Shown one piece after another: positions 52,979 through 61,244 of a DNA stretch of 64,000 nucleotides. Every line of letters begins with the position of its first letter. Position 1 is the first letter of the stretch. A program made the translations under genes and the position numbers. Source of the stretch: Mycolicibacterium tusciae. Lineage in GTDB: Bacteria > Actinomycetota > Actinomycetes > Mycobacteriales > Mycobacteriaceae. The DNA lies in NCBI RefSeq assembly GCF_002086795.1, contig NZ_MVIM01000002.1:186001-250000 (forward strand), written 5' to 3'. Under the pieces are notes generated by a model that saw nothing but the letters and a program-made list of their open reading frames with translations, was not told the DNA's origin and made no database searches.

Positions 52979-54621
52979 ACCACGACACCCTGACCATCCT
53001 CGCCGCCGAGGGCACGACCGTCGGCAGCCCGATTGCAAATATCGGCATCTTCGGTCTCTTCGTAGCGATCACGCTCTTCATCGTCATCCGCGCGAGCAAG
53101 AAGAACGCCACTGCCGCCGAATTCTTCACCGCGGGAAGGTCTTTCACCGGGCCGCAAAACGGCATCGCAATCTCCGGGGACTACCTGTCCGCAGCCAGCT
53201 TTCTCGGAATCGCGGGAGCCATCGCCGTCTACGGCTACGACGGCTTCCTCTACTCCATCGGCTTCCTGGTGGCATGGCTGGTGGCGCTGCTGTTGGTCGC
53301 CGAGTTGCTGCGCAACGCAGGCAAATTCACGATGGCCGACGTGCTGAGCTTCCGGCTCAAGCAGCGCCCGGTCCGAATGGCAGCCGCAACGACCACGTTG
53401 GCCGTGTGCCTGTTCTACCTGCTTGCGCAGATGGCGGGTGCGGGCGGTCTGGTCGCCCTGCTGCTCAACATCACCAGCGACATCGGTCAGGCGCTGGTCA
53501 TTGCCGTCGTGGGTCTGCTGATGATCGCCTACGTGCTGATCGGTGGCATGAAGGGCACGACCTGGGTGCAGATCATCAAGGCGGTCCTGCTGATCGGCGG
53601 CGCCGCGATGATGACGGTCTGGGTGCTGGCCAAGTTCGGCCTGAACTTCTCTGAGATGCTCGGCGCGGCGCAGACCGCGGTCTCGGGCTCGTCTGACGCC
53701 GCCGTCGCAAGCCGTGACGTCCTGGCGCCCGGCGCCCAATACGGTGCCTCGCTGACCTCGCAGATCAACTTCATCTCGCTGGCGCTGGCGCTCGTGCTCG
53801 GCACCGCGGGCCTCCCCCACGTGCTGATGCGCTTCTACACCGTCCCCACCGCCAAGGAGGCGCGTCGCTCGGTGGTGTGGGCGATCGTGCTGATCGGCGC
53901 GTTCTACCTGTTCACCCTCGCGCTCGGCTACGGCGCCGCGGCTCTCGTCGGACCCGATGCGATTCGCGAGGCACCCGGCGGGCAGAATTCCGCAGCGCCG
54001 TTGCTGGCGTTCGAACTCGGTGGCGTGGTCCTGCTCGGCATCATCTCGGCCGTCGCCTTCGCGACGATCCTCGCGGTGGTCGCGGGCCTGACCATCACGG
54101 CCGCAACGTCATTCGCACACGACATCTACGCCAGCGTGATGAAGAGCCATGAGGTGAGCGAGAGCGAGCAGGTTCGGGTCTCGCGCATCACTGTGGTGGT
54201 GATCGGCATTCTGTCGATCGGCCTCGGCATCCTGGCCGCGGAGCAGAACATCGCGTTCCTGGTGGCGCTGGCGTTCGCGGTGGCCGCGGCGGCCAACCTG
54301 CCGACGATCATCTACTCGCTGTACTGGCCGCGGTTCAACACCCGCGGCGCGCTGTGGAGCATGTACGGCGGTCTCATCTCGACGATCGTGCTGATCATCT
54401 TCTCGCCCGCGGTGTCCGGTGCGAAGACCGCGATGCTGCCGAACGTCGACTTCGCCTACTTCCCGTTGGCCAACCCCGGCATCGTGTCGATTCCGCTGGC
54501 GTTCATCCTCGGCATTGTCGGCACCTTGAGTTCGCCGGATCGCGGCGACCCGGAGATCAACGCGGAGTTCGAGGTGCGCTGCCTGACCGGCGTCGGCGCC
54601 GAGAAGGCCGTCGCCCACTGA
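52975..54621 (+). CDS. ActP/MctC-type cation:monocarboxylate symporter
   Basis: A 548-residue SSS-family transporter with about 13 helices. GDYLSAASFLGIAGAIAVYG, GGMKGTTWVQIIKAVLLIGG and GTAGLPHVLMRFYTVPTAKE match acetate/pyruvate symporters. It is coupled to the DUF485 gene by an ATGA overlap. Together with the preceding set this makes two symporter modules, perhaps with different affinities or substrates. A 20-bp-armed palindrome follows seven bases after the stop. Confidence 0.93.
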   Translation: MNHDTLTILAAEGTTVGSPIANIGIFGLFVAITLFIVIRASKKNATAAEFFTAGRSFTGPQNGIAISGDYLSAASFLGIAGAIAVYGYDGFLYSIGFLVAWLVALLLVAELLRNAGKFTMADVLSFRLKQRPVRMAAATTTLAVCLFYLLAQMAGAGGLVALLLNITSDIGQALVIAVVGLLMIAYVLIGGMKGTTWVQIIKAVLLIGGAAMMTVWVLAKFGLNFSEMLGAAQTAVSGSSDAAVASRDVLAPGAQYGASLTSQINFISLALALVLGTAGLPHVLMRFYTVPTAKEARRSVVWAIVLIGAFYLFTLALGYGAAALVGPDAIREAPGGQNSAAPLLAFELGGVVLLGIISAVAFATILAVVAGLTITAATSFAHDIYASVMKSHEVSESEQVRVSRITVVVIGILSIGLGILAAEQNIAFLVALAFAVAAAANLPTIIYSLYWPRFNTRGALWSMYGGLISTIVLIIFSPAVSGAKTAMLPNVDFAYFPLANPGIVSIPLAFILGIVGTLSSPDRGDPEINAEFEVRCLTGVGAEKAVAH

Positions 54622-54627
54622 TCGGCC

Positions 54628-54680
54628 GCGATTTCGGTGCGCCTACGCTCGCTGAGCGGTCGTAGGCGCACCGAAATCGC
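54628..54680. repeat. Perfect 20-bp inverted repeat after symporter gene
   Basis: Arms GCGATTTCGGTGCGCCTACG and its exact complement with a 13-base centre. It may terminate the symporter operon, but the perfect 20-bp arms exceed normal terminators and resemble dispersed palindromic elements. No T-run follows. Confidence 0.75.
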
Positions 54681-54725
54681 TGACGCGCGGGATTACTTCA
54701 CCCGCGATGGGGGTTGACTTCACGC

Positions 54726-55922
54726 GTGAGCCCGCAACGCTTCGCCTTCCCGCTGCTGGCGTACGCGTTCGCCGCGATCATGGTCGGCACGACGCTGCCG
54801 ACGCCGATGTACTCGCTCTACGCCGAGCAGATGAACTTCTCGGTGCTGACGACCACGGTGGTGTACGCGACCTACGCGGGCGGTGTGCTTTTCGCGCTCC
54901 CGGTGTTCGGCCGCTGGTCCGATGTCATCGGCAGACGGCCCGTGCTGCTGGCGGGAGTGGTCTTCGCACTTGCCAGCGCGGCGGTGTTCCTCTGCGCGGA
55001 CAACGTGTCGATGCTCTTGATCGGCCGGGTGCTGTCCGGTTTGTCGGCAGGTGTCTTCACGGGGACGGCGACCGCCGCCGTCATCGAAGCCGCCCCGCCG
55101 AACTGGCACACCAGGGCCGCCGCCGTCGCGACGATCGCCAATGTCGGCGGTCTCGGCGCCGGACCAGTGGTCGCCGGCGTGCTGGTGCAATACGCACCGC
55201 ACCCGTTGCAGCTGAGCTTCATCCTGCACATGGCGCTCGCAATGCTCGGGGGCATCGCGGTGCTGGTCGTCCCCGAGACTTCTCAGCGGGTGGGAAGCAT
55301 CGGTTTCCAGCGGCTCTCCGTTCCAACGGAGGTGCGCTCGGTGTTCGTCATCGCCGGACTTGCCGCTTTCGCGGGATTCTCGGTCACCGGCCTCTTCATG
55401 GCCGTCGCACCGTCCTTCGTGGCCGACGTCGTCGGCATCGACAACGACGCGCTGGCCGGCCTCGTCGCGGCGTCGATCTTCGCCGCGTCGGCGGTCGCGC
55501 AAATCGGCGCCAGGGGCATCGCGCCGCAGCGCGCGGTCGCGATCGGTTGCGCAGTGCTGGTCGCAGCGATGGCGATTGTCGTTGTCGCGCTCTATATGTC
55601 CTCGCTGGCAGGACTGGTCGCGGCCGGCCTCGTGGCAGGCGTCGGACACGGTTTGACGTTCAGCCGTGGGCTGGCGGCCGTCGTCGAACGCACACCGGCG
55701 GCGCGCCGGGCCGAGGTGAGCTCCACCTATTTCGTCGTCGCGTACGTGGCCATCTCATTGCCGGTGGTCGGCGAAGGCCTGGCCGCTCAGGCCTGGGGAC
55801 TGCGCACCGCCGGGGTGAGCTTCGCCGTCGCCGTCGCCATCCTGGCCGGCGTCTGCCTGGCCGCGATCCTGGCCCGGGAAGCCCGCGAGTCCCGACGGGC
55901 CAGCGTCGAAGTCGTGAGCTAG
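54726..55922 (+). CDS. MFS transporter
   Basis: A 398-residue major facilitator with 12 predicted helices. The loop 2-3 motif is GRWSDVIGRRPVLLAG, characteristic of drug:H+ antiporters, and GRVLSGLSAGVFTGTATAAV is motif C-like. GTG at 54726 is chosen; a TTG four codons upstream is an alternative, and neither has a good ribosome site. The substrate is unknown, probably efflux of small hydrophobic compounds. The stop overlaps the small gene on the other strand. Confidence 0.88.
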   Translation: MSPQRFAFPLLAYAFAAIMVGTTLPTPMYSLYAEQMNFSVLTTTVVYATYAGGVLFALPVFGRWSDVIGRRPVLLAGVVFALASAAVFLCADNVSMLLIGRVLSGLSAGVFTGTATAAVIEAAPPNWHTRAAAVATIANVGGLGAGPVVAGVLVQYAPHPLQLSFILHMALAMLGGIAVLVVPETSQRVGSIGFQRLSVPTEVRSVFVIAGLAAFAGFSVTGLFMAVAPSFVADVVGIDNDALAGLVAASIFAASAVAQIGARGIAPQRAVAIGCAVLVAAMAIVVVALYMSSLAGLVAAGLVAGVGHGLTFSRGLAAVVERTPAARRAEVSSTYFVVAYVAISLPVVGEGLAAQAWGLRTAGVSFAVAVAILAGVCLAAILAREARESRRASVEVVS

Positions 55923-56086
55923 CCGCTCTTACGCCGGAACTCGCGGCGACTCTCGAGGGGACCATGGGCCCGCGGTTGCTTCGCGCCCTTGTCTTTGTGG
56001 TCGGAACCACCGGCTGACTTGGCCTTTTTCCGCTCCAGCGCTTCCCGGAATTTGCGTTTCGTCTCGTCTTCCGGCGCATCAGGCAT
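55919..56086 (-). CDS. DUF5302-type small protein (55 residues)
   Basis: A short, very hydrophilic protein starting MPDAPEDETKRKFREALERK and ending HGPLESRREFRRKSG. This pattern is shared by a small actinobacterial family (DUF5302). It is almost entirely charged, probably partly disordered, with no membrane segment. The frame overlaps the MFS stop by three bases tail to tail. Function unknown; it may bind nucleic acid or ribosome. Confidence 0.82.
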   Translation of the reverse strand: MPDAPEDETKRKFREALERKKAKSAGGSDHKDKGAKQPRAHGPLESRREFRRKSG

Positions 56087-56126
56087 GACCGCAGCCTACT
56101 GCCCGGCTGCCGCGCAGTCGCGTGCT

Positions 56127-56579
<453 letters not shown>

Positions 56580-56618
56580 CTACGTCGGAATCCCTGCGTG
56601 GATTGCGACATATCTAGC

Positions 56619-57449
56619 ATGAAGCAGATCATGACGGTCAGTGGAGAAGTTCTCGACGGCGTCTCGGCCACCACACTGTGGACCCTGCACAACCGCGGCA
56701 CCGAGGCCAAGCGCTCCGACGGGGTGATCCGCGACCCGTGGGCGGTCACGCTGTTCGACGCGATCTCCTATGACTTCCGCAAGTTCGGCAAACCCAACCA
56801 GTCGCATGGGTTACGCGCGGTCGCCTTCGACGCCGCCGCGAGCGACTATCTGCGCACACATCCGAAAGCGTCGGTGGTGGCGCTCGCCGAAGGTCTGCAG
56901 ACCAGCTTCTGGCGGCTGCAACGCGCAGGCGTTGCCGACCAATTGACCTGGTACTCAGTGGATCTTCCGCCCGTCATGGCGCTTCGGGAGAAGCTGCTGC
57001 CCACCGACGAGCGGATCGTGGGGCTGGCCCAGTCGGCGCTGGACCTGAGCTGGATGGACCGCGTCGACGACTCGCACGGGGTGTTCATCACCGCCGAGGG
57101 GCTGCTGATGTATCTCGAGCCGGACGACGCGCTCGGCCTGATCCGCGCCTGCGCGGCCCGGTTCCCCGGCGGTCAGATGATGTTCGACTCGATCCCGGAC
57201 TGGCTTTCCCGGCGCACACTCAAAGGGCTCAAGCTGTCCGACCGCTACACCACCCCGCCGATGCCGTTCTCCCTGTCCCCAGACGAGGCGCTCGCTCTGG
57301 CCGGCCGCATTCCGGGTGTGCGCGCCGCGCATGACAGAGCACAGCCCACGGGGCGGGGCCTCCTGTGGAAGCTGGCGGCCTGGCCATTCCTGGATCGCTT
57401 CGGCTTTTACCGGCGCAATCGCCCGAGCTACACGCTGCTGCAGTTCTAA
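56619..57449 (+). CDS. SAM-dependent methyltransferase, LCM/PpmC-like family (paralogue 1)
   Basis: A 276-residue class I methyltransferase of the large mycobacterial family with [19 protein letters not shown] in place of motif I, TWYSVDLPPVMALREKLLP and [20 protein letters not shown]. Members methylate small molecules or lipids; the substrate is unknown. Start may be ATG at 56619 or 56631. It shares gene order with M. tuberculosis omt (Rv1153c, from memory). A second copy of the family lies 550 bp downstream. Confidence 0.85.
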   Translation: MKQIMTVSGEVLDGVSATTLWTLHNRGTEAKRSDGVIRDPWAVTLFDAISYDFRKFGKPNQSHGLRAVAFDAAASDYLRTHPKASVVALAEGLQTSFWRLQRAGVADQLTWYSVDLPPVMALREKLLPTDERIVGLAQSALDLSWMDRVDDSHGVFITAEGLLMYLEPDDALGLIRACAARFPGGQMMFDSIPDWLSRRTLKGLKLSDRYTTPPMPFSLSPDEALALAGRIPGVRAAHDRAQPTGRGLLWKLAAWPFLDRFGFYRRNRPSYTLLQF

Positions 57450-57458
57450 TCTCGGCCT

Positions 57459-57980
57459 ATGACCAGATATGCCGGATTTCTCCGCGGGGTGAACGTCGGC
57501 GGCGTGAACCTCAAGATGGCCGAGGTGGCCAAGGCATTCGAGGACGCCGGATTCACCAATGTGAAGACCATCCTTGCGAGTGGAAACGTGTTGCTGGACA
57601 GCCGTTCCGGGGTGGCCGCGGTCAGAAAGAAGGCCGAGAAGGCGCTGCGCGACGCGTTCGGCTACGACGCGTGGGTGCTGGCCTACGACCTGAAAACCGT
57701 GCAACAGATCTCCGAGAAGTTCCCGTTCGAGCGTGAGGTCGACGGCTACCACTCCTACGTCACGTTCGTCACCGACTCCCACGTCCTCGACGAACTCGCG
57801 GCCCTCGGCGACGACGCGGGTCCCGACGAGAAGATCGCGCGCGGCGAGGGGGTCATCTACTGGCAGGTTCCCAGCAAGGGCACGCTGGACACCACAATCG
57901 GCAAGACGATGGGCAAGAAGCGCTACAAGTCGTCGACCACCACTCGCAACCTGCGCACAGTCGAGAAAGTGCTGCGATAG
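57459..57980 (+). CDS. DUF1697 family protein
   Basis: A 173-residue cytosolic protein with the hallmark beginning RYAGFLRGVNVGGVNLKMAE and the middle NVKTILASGNVLLDSR, ending in a basic GKTMGKKRYKSSTTTRN stretch. DUF1697 has no established function. The two halves resemble a duplicated ferredoxin-like fold. It lies ten bases after one methyltransferase and 14 bases before a paralogue, so the three are probably co-transcribed. Confidence 0.88.
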   Translation: MTRYAGFLRGVNVGGVNLKMAEVAKAFEDAGFTNVKTILASGNVLLDSRSGVAAVRKKAEKALRDAFGYDAWVLAYDLKTVQQISEKFPFEREVDGYHSYVTFVTDSHVLDELAALGDDAGPDEKIARGEGVIYWQVPSKGTLDTTIGKTMGKKRYKSSTTTRNLRTVEKVLR

Positions 57981-57994
57981 GTACATTCGGGCGT

Positions 57995-58837
57995 GTGACT
58001 TCCGAAACGACCGCGAAGGCCGACGGCGCCGTTCTGTCCGGTGTGTCCGAGACGGCGCTGATGACATTGCAGGTCCGCGCGAACGAGGCGCGCAGACCGG
58101 ATTCGATCATCGACGACCCGATGGCGATCCGGCTGGTGGATTCCATCGATTTCGAGTGGGCCAAGTTCGGGCTGAGCCGCCGGCAGGACATGGCGGTGCG
58201 GGCGCTGGCCTTCGACACCGAGACGCGTCGCTACCTCGCCGATCACCCCAGGGCCACCGTGGTGGCGCTGGCCGAGGGCCTGCAAACCAGCTTCTTTCGT
58301 CTCAACACGGCCGGGGTGGGGGACGAATTCCGTTGGCTCACTGTCGATCTTCCTCCAATGATCGAGTTGCGCCGCAAGCTGCTCCCGCCGTCGGAGCGCA
58401 TCACGATGTGCGCGCAGTCGGCCCTTGACTTCAGCTGGATGGACGAGGTCCCCGTCGACGACGGCGTGTTCATCACCGCCGAGGGCCTGCTGATGTACCT
58501 GCAGCCCGACGAAGCCCTCGGCTTGATCGCCGCGTGTGCGCAGCGCTTCGGCGGCGGCCGAATGATGTTCGACCTGGCACCCGCGTGGTTCGCCAAGGGC
58601 ATCACCCGCGGCATGCTGCGACCCACGCTGCGCTATCGGGTGCCGCCGATGCCGTTCAGCATGACGCCGTCGCAGCTGGCAAACCTGGTCAACGAGGTGC
58701 CCGGCATTCGCGCGGTCCACGATTTGCCGATGCCGCAGGGCCGCGGTAGAGCCTTCAACGCCATCGTGTCGACGGTTCAGCGGGTGCGCCTGTTCGACTC
58801 TGTCCGCCCGGTGAACACCCTGCTGGAATTCGGCTAG
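57995..58837 (+). CDS. SAM-dependent methyltransferase (paralogue 2)
   Basis: A 280-residue class I methyltransferase clearly related to the one at 56619: [39 protein letters not shown] and [20 protein letters not shown] align without gaps. The pair arose by duplication and now flanks DUF1697. The start is GTG at 57995. Divergence between copies suggests different substrates. The end overlaps the GntR gene by four bases tail to tail. Confidence 0.85.
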   Translation: MTSETTAKADGAVLSGVSETALMTLQVRANEARRPDSIIDDPMAIRLVDSIDFEWAKFGLSRRQDMAVRALAFDTETRRYLADHPRATVVALAEGLQTSFFRLNTAGVGDEFRWLTVDLPPMIELRRKLLPPSERITMCAQSALDFSWMDEVPVDDGVFITAEGLLMYLQPDEALGLIAACAQRFGGGRMMFDLAPAWFAKGITRGMLRPTLRYRVPPMPFSMTPSQLANLVNEVPGIRAVHDLPMPQGRGRAFNAIVSTVQRVRLFDSVRPVNTLLEFG

Positions 58838-59199
58838 CCGAACGCGATTTCGATGTAGCGCAGCGCATCCGCCTTGTCGATTCCCAGCGCCTTGGCCGCC
58901 GTCACGTAGGTGTGGGCGGCGGTGGCCATCGCGGTGTCGGCGGGGTCGACGCGCGCGACGAATGTGCCGAAGCGGCCCCGGGTTTCGAGAACGCCGGCCG
59001 ACTCCAGCTCGCGATAGGCGCGGGCCACCGTGTTGACGGCCAGGCCGAGTTGACCGGCCAGTTCGCGCACCGTCGGCAATCGGGTGCCCGGCGGCAACCT
59101 GCCGTCGCGCACGCCTTCGATGATCTGCGTTCTGAGCTGGTCAAACAGGGGGCTCGGAGCGCGATGGTCGATGCAAACCCAATCCCCCAACTTGGTCAC
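58834..59199 (-). CDS. GntR-family regulator, YtrA type
   Basis: A 121-residue regulator consisting of the winged helix (about 15-85; [58 protein letters not shown]) and a short C-terminal helix without a ligand-binding domain, as in the YtrA subfamily. Start GTG at 59199, 35 bp from the divergent sirtuin gene. It likely controls its neighbours. Equivalent to Rv1152 (from memory). Confidence 0.9.
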   Translation of the reverse strand: MTKLGDWVCIDHRAPSPLFDQLRTQIIEGVRDGRLPPGTRLPTVRELAGQLGLAVNTVARAYRELESAGVLETRGRFGTFVARVDPADTAMATAAHTYVTAAKALGIDKADALRYIEIAFG

Positions 59200-59234
59200 G
59201 TGCTCAGTATCGCCTAAGCCGCTAGTTTGGTCAT

Positions 59235-59948
59235 GTGCAAGTGACGGTCCTCAGCGGTGCGGGCATCTCGGCCGAAAGCGGAGTGCCGACGTTCCGCGAT
59301 GCCGAGACCGGGCTGTGGGCCAAGGTGGATCCCTACGAAATTTCAAGCTCAGAGGGCTGGCAGGCCAACCCCGAGCGGGTGTGGGCGTGGTACCTGTGGC
59401 GGCACTACATGATGGGCTCGGTCGACCCGAACGACGGCCACCGGGCCGTGGCGGCCTGGCAGGACTACGCCGAAGTGCACGTCGTCACCCAGAACGTCGA
59501 CAATCTGCACGAGCGGGCGGGCAGCAAGAACGTCTACCACCTGCACGGCAGCCTGTTCGAATTCCGTTGTGATCGCTGTCGATCGACGTACACCGGCGAG
59601 TTGCCCCCGATGCCCGAACCGGCCGAGACCGTCGACCCGCCGCGGTGCGTGTGCGGCGGCATGATCCGGCCCAACGTGGTGTGGTTCGGGGAAGCGTTGC
59701 CTGACGTCGAGTGGCAACGCTCGGTCGAGGCCGTTGCGGGGGCCGACATCGTGATCGTGGTCGGCACCTCGTCGATCGTCTATCCCGCCGCGGGGCTGCC
59801 GGAGATGGCTCTGGCCAACGGCAAAGTGGTCATCGAGGTCAACCCCGAGCCCACACCATTGTCGCCGGCTGCGACGGTGTCGCTGCGAGAGACCGCAGCG
59901 GGCGCGCTGCCGAGCCTGCTGCAGCGACTGCCCGCGCTGCTCGGCTAG
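59235..59948 (+). CDS. cobB: NAD-dependent protein deacylase (sirtuin, class III)
   Basis: A 237-residue Sir2 enzyme. [15 protein letters not shown] binds [15 protein letters not shown] and the catalytic histidine in HLHGS follow, and CDRC / CVCGG bind zinc. The Y-x2-R pair in AWYLWRHY marks class III enzymes that remove succinyl and malonyl as well as acetyl groups. It probably regulates acetyl-CoA synthetase and other metabolic enzymes, which fits nearby acetate-type symporters, though linkage is loose. Start GTG. Confidence 0.95.
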   Translation: MQVTVLSGAGISAESGVPTFRDAETGLWAKVDPYEISSSEGWQANPERVWAWYLWRHYMMGSVDPNDGHRAVAAWQDYAEVHVVTQNVDNLHERAGSKNVYHLHGSLFEFRCDRCRSTYTGELPPMPEPAETVDPPRCVCGGMIRPNVVWFGEALPDVEWQRSVEAVAGADIVIVVGTSSIVYPAAGLPEMALANGKVVIEVNPEPTPLSPAATVSLRETAAGALPSLLQRLPALLG

Positions 59949-60583
59949 GCCGCTCTCACCGCGCGGCCGATCGCGAACTCCGCGACCGGCAACGGCACCC
60001 ACCTCGGCATCGTCCATTCACGGCGCGCCCTCGACACCGTGAACCCGGCGCCGGTGATGCTCTCCTCGGTGTGCCGATGCGTATGACAGTTGCCGAAGAG
60101 CCGCGGCCAGATCGTGGCATCGGCGAACTTTTGCAGACCGGCCTGCGCGCCGCTACCGGCGATGTGCTCGAGGTACCGCAGCTCACCACCCGGCTTCAAC
60201 AGCGAATACAGCTGTCGCAGAACACTTTCGGGGTCATCGACCGAGCACAGCACCAGCGAGCACACCACTCCATCGAATTGCTCACCACCGGCTGCCATGT
60301 ACTGCTCCACCGTGTCGGTGCTGACCGTGACCGGTACCGGGGCCGTGGCGGCCGCCTGCTGCGCCACCTCGGCAAGCGTACGTTCAGGCTCAACGGCGAC
60401 CACCTCGGTCACGGTGTCGGGATAGAACTCGAAGTTCGTCCCCGTGCCCGCACCCACCTCCAGCACGCGGCCCGACAGGCCGGCGAGGTTCTCCCGCCGC
60501 AGCCGCCGGATCGCATCGGTCTCGTGGGTGGACATCACCTTCCACAAGCGGGCGAAGAACGGGTTATCGATGGTGTTCTGCAT
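59945..60583 (-). CDS. Class I SAM-dependent methyltransferase
   Basis: A 212-residue methyltransferase. Motif [17 protein letters not shown], acidic loop [14 protein letters not shown], and post-I region [20 protein letters not shown] are intact, typical of the UbiE-like group that methylates small molecules or lipids. It overlaps the TetR gene by 20 bases and is the last of the MmpL-TetR-methyltransferase operon, so it may modify the compound exported. Confidence 0.9.
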   Translation of the reverse strand: MQNTIDNPFFARLWKVMSTHETDAIRRLRRENLAGLSGRVLEVGAGTGTNFEFYPDTVTEVVAVEPERTLAEVAQQAAATAPVPVTVSTDTVEQYMAAGGEQFDGVVCSLVLCSVDDPESVLRQLYSLLKPGGELRYLEHIAGSGAQAGLQKFADATIWPRLFGNCHTHRHTEESITGAGFTVSRARREWTMPRWVPLPVAEFAIGRAVRAA

Positions 60584-61244
60584 CCAGCAGTCCCTTCAAC
60601 TTGGCCATGGTCTCCTGCGGCGCGGTCGTCGGCCCGATCGCACCCGACACGATCTCTCCGACGACGACGGCTCTGAGTACCCGGTCGGCGAACGCCTCGG
60701 TCTCACCCCACGGCAGGTACGGCCGCGAGATCAGCATCGCCGCCACCCCGTGCGCGGTCGTCCACAGTTCCAGCGCGACGATGGTCGCATCGTTTTCGGG
60801 CAGGATACCCTCGGCCATCAAGGCCTCGACCGTGTTGCAGATGTGCACGAACGCCGAGTTGTTCAGCATCGTGTCCACGTCGCTGCCCGGCCGCCCCTCG
60901 CCCATGGTGGCAATCCGGTACAGCTCAGGGGTTTTCACCGCGAAGCGCACATACGCCAGCCCTTGCGCGCGCAGCGCGTCGATCGCCGCGGCCTCACCGG
61001 CGGCGGCCGCCTGCATCTCCTCGTCGAGCTTCTCGAAATACCGCGCGCACACCGCGTCCAGCAGTGCGTCCTTGTCGGTGAAGTGCAGATAGATCGAGGG
61101 CGGTGTCACTCCGACGCGCTTGGCCACCGACCGGATGGACACCTCTTTGGCGTGCCCGGTTTCCAGTAGCAGATCGGTGGTCGCGTCGAGAATCTCGTCG
61201 CGAAGTTGCTCACCTGATCCGCGTGGCGCGCGTCGCCGTTTCAT
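60564..61244 (-). CDS. TetR-family regulator of the MmpL operon
   Basis: A 226-residue repressor. Helix-turn-helix at about 20-65 (DATTDLLLETGHAKEVSIRS, VAKRVGVTPPSIYLHF). The C-terminal domain carries a TetR_C_33-like hydrophobic pocket region. It overlaps the mmpL stop by four bases, so repressor and transporter are made together. The palindrome at 63544-63564 in front of mmpL is its likely operator, giving negative autoregulation relieved by a transported ligand. Confidence 0.92.
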   Translation of the reverse strand: MKRRRAPRGSGEQLRDEILDATTDLLLETGHAKEVSIRSVAKRVGVTPPSIYLHFTDKDALLDAVCARYFEKLDEEMQAAAAGEAAAIDALRAQGLAYVRFAVKTPELYRIATMGEGRPGSDVDTMLNNSAFVHICNTVEALMAEGILPENDATIVALELWTTAHGVAAMLISRPYLPWGETEAFADRVLRAVVVGEIVSGAIGPTTAPQETMAKLKGLLDAEHHR

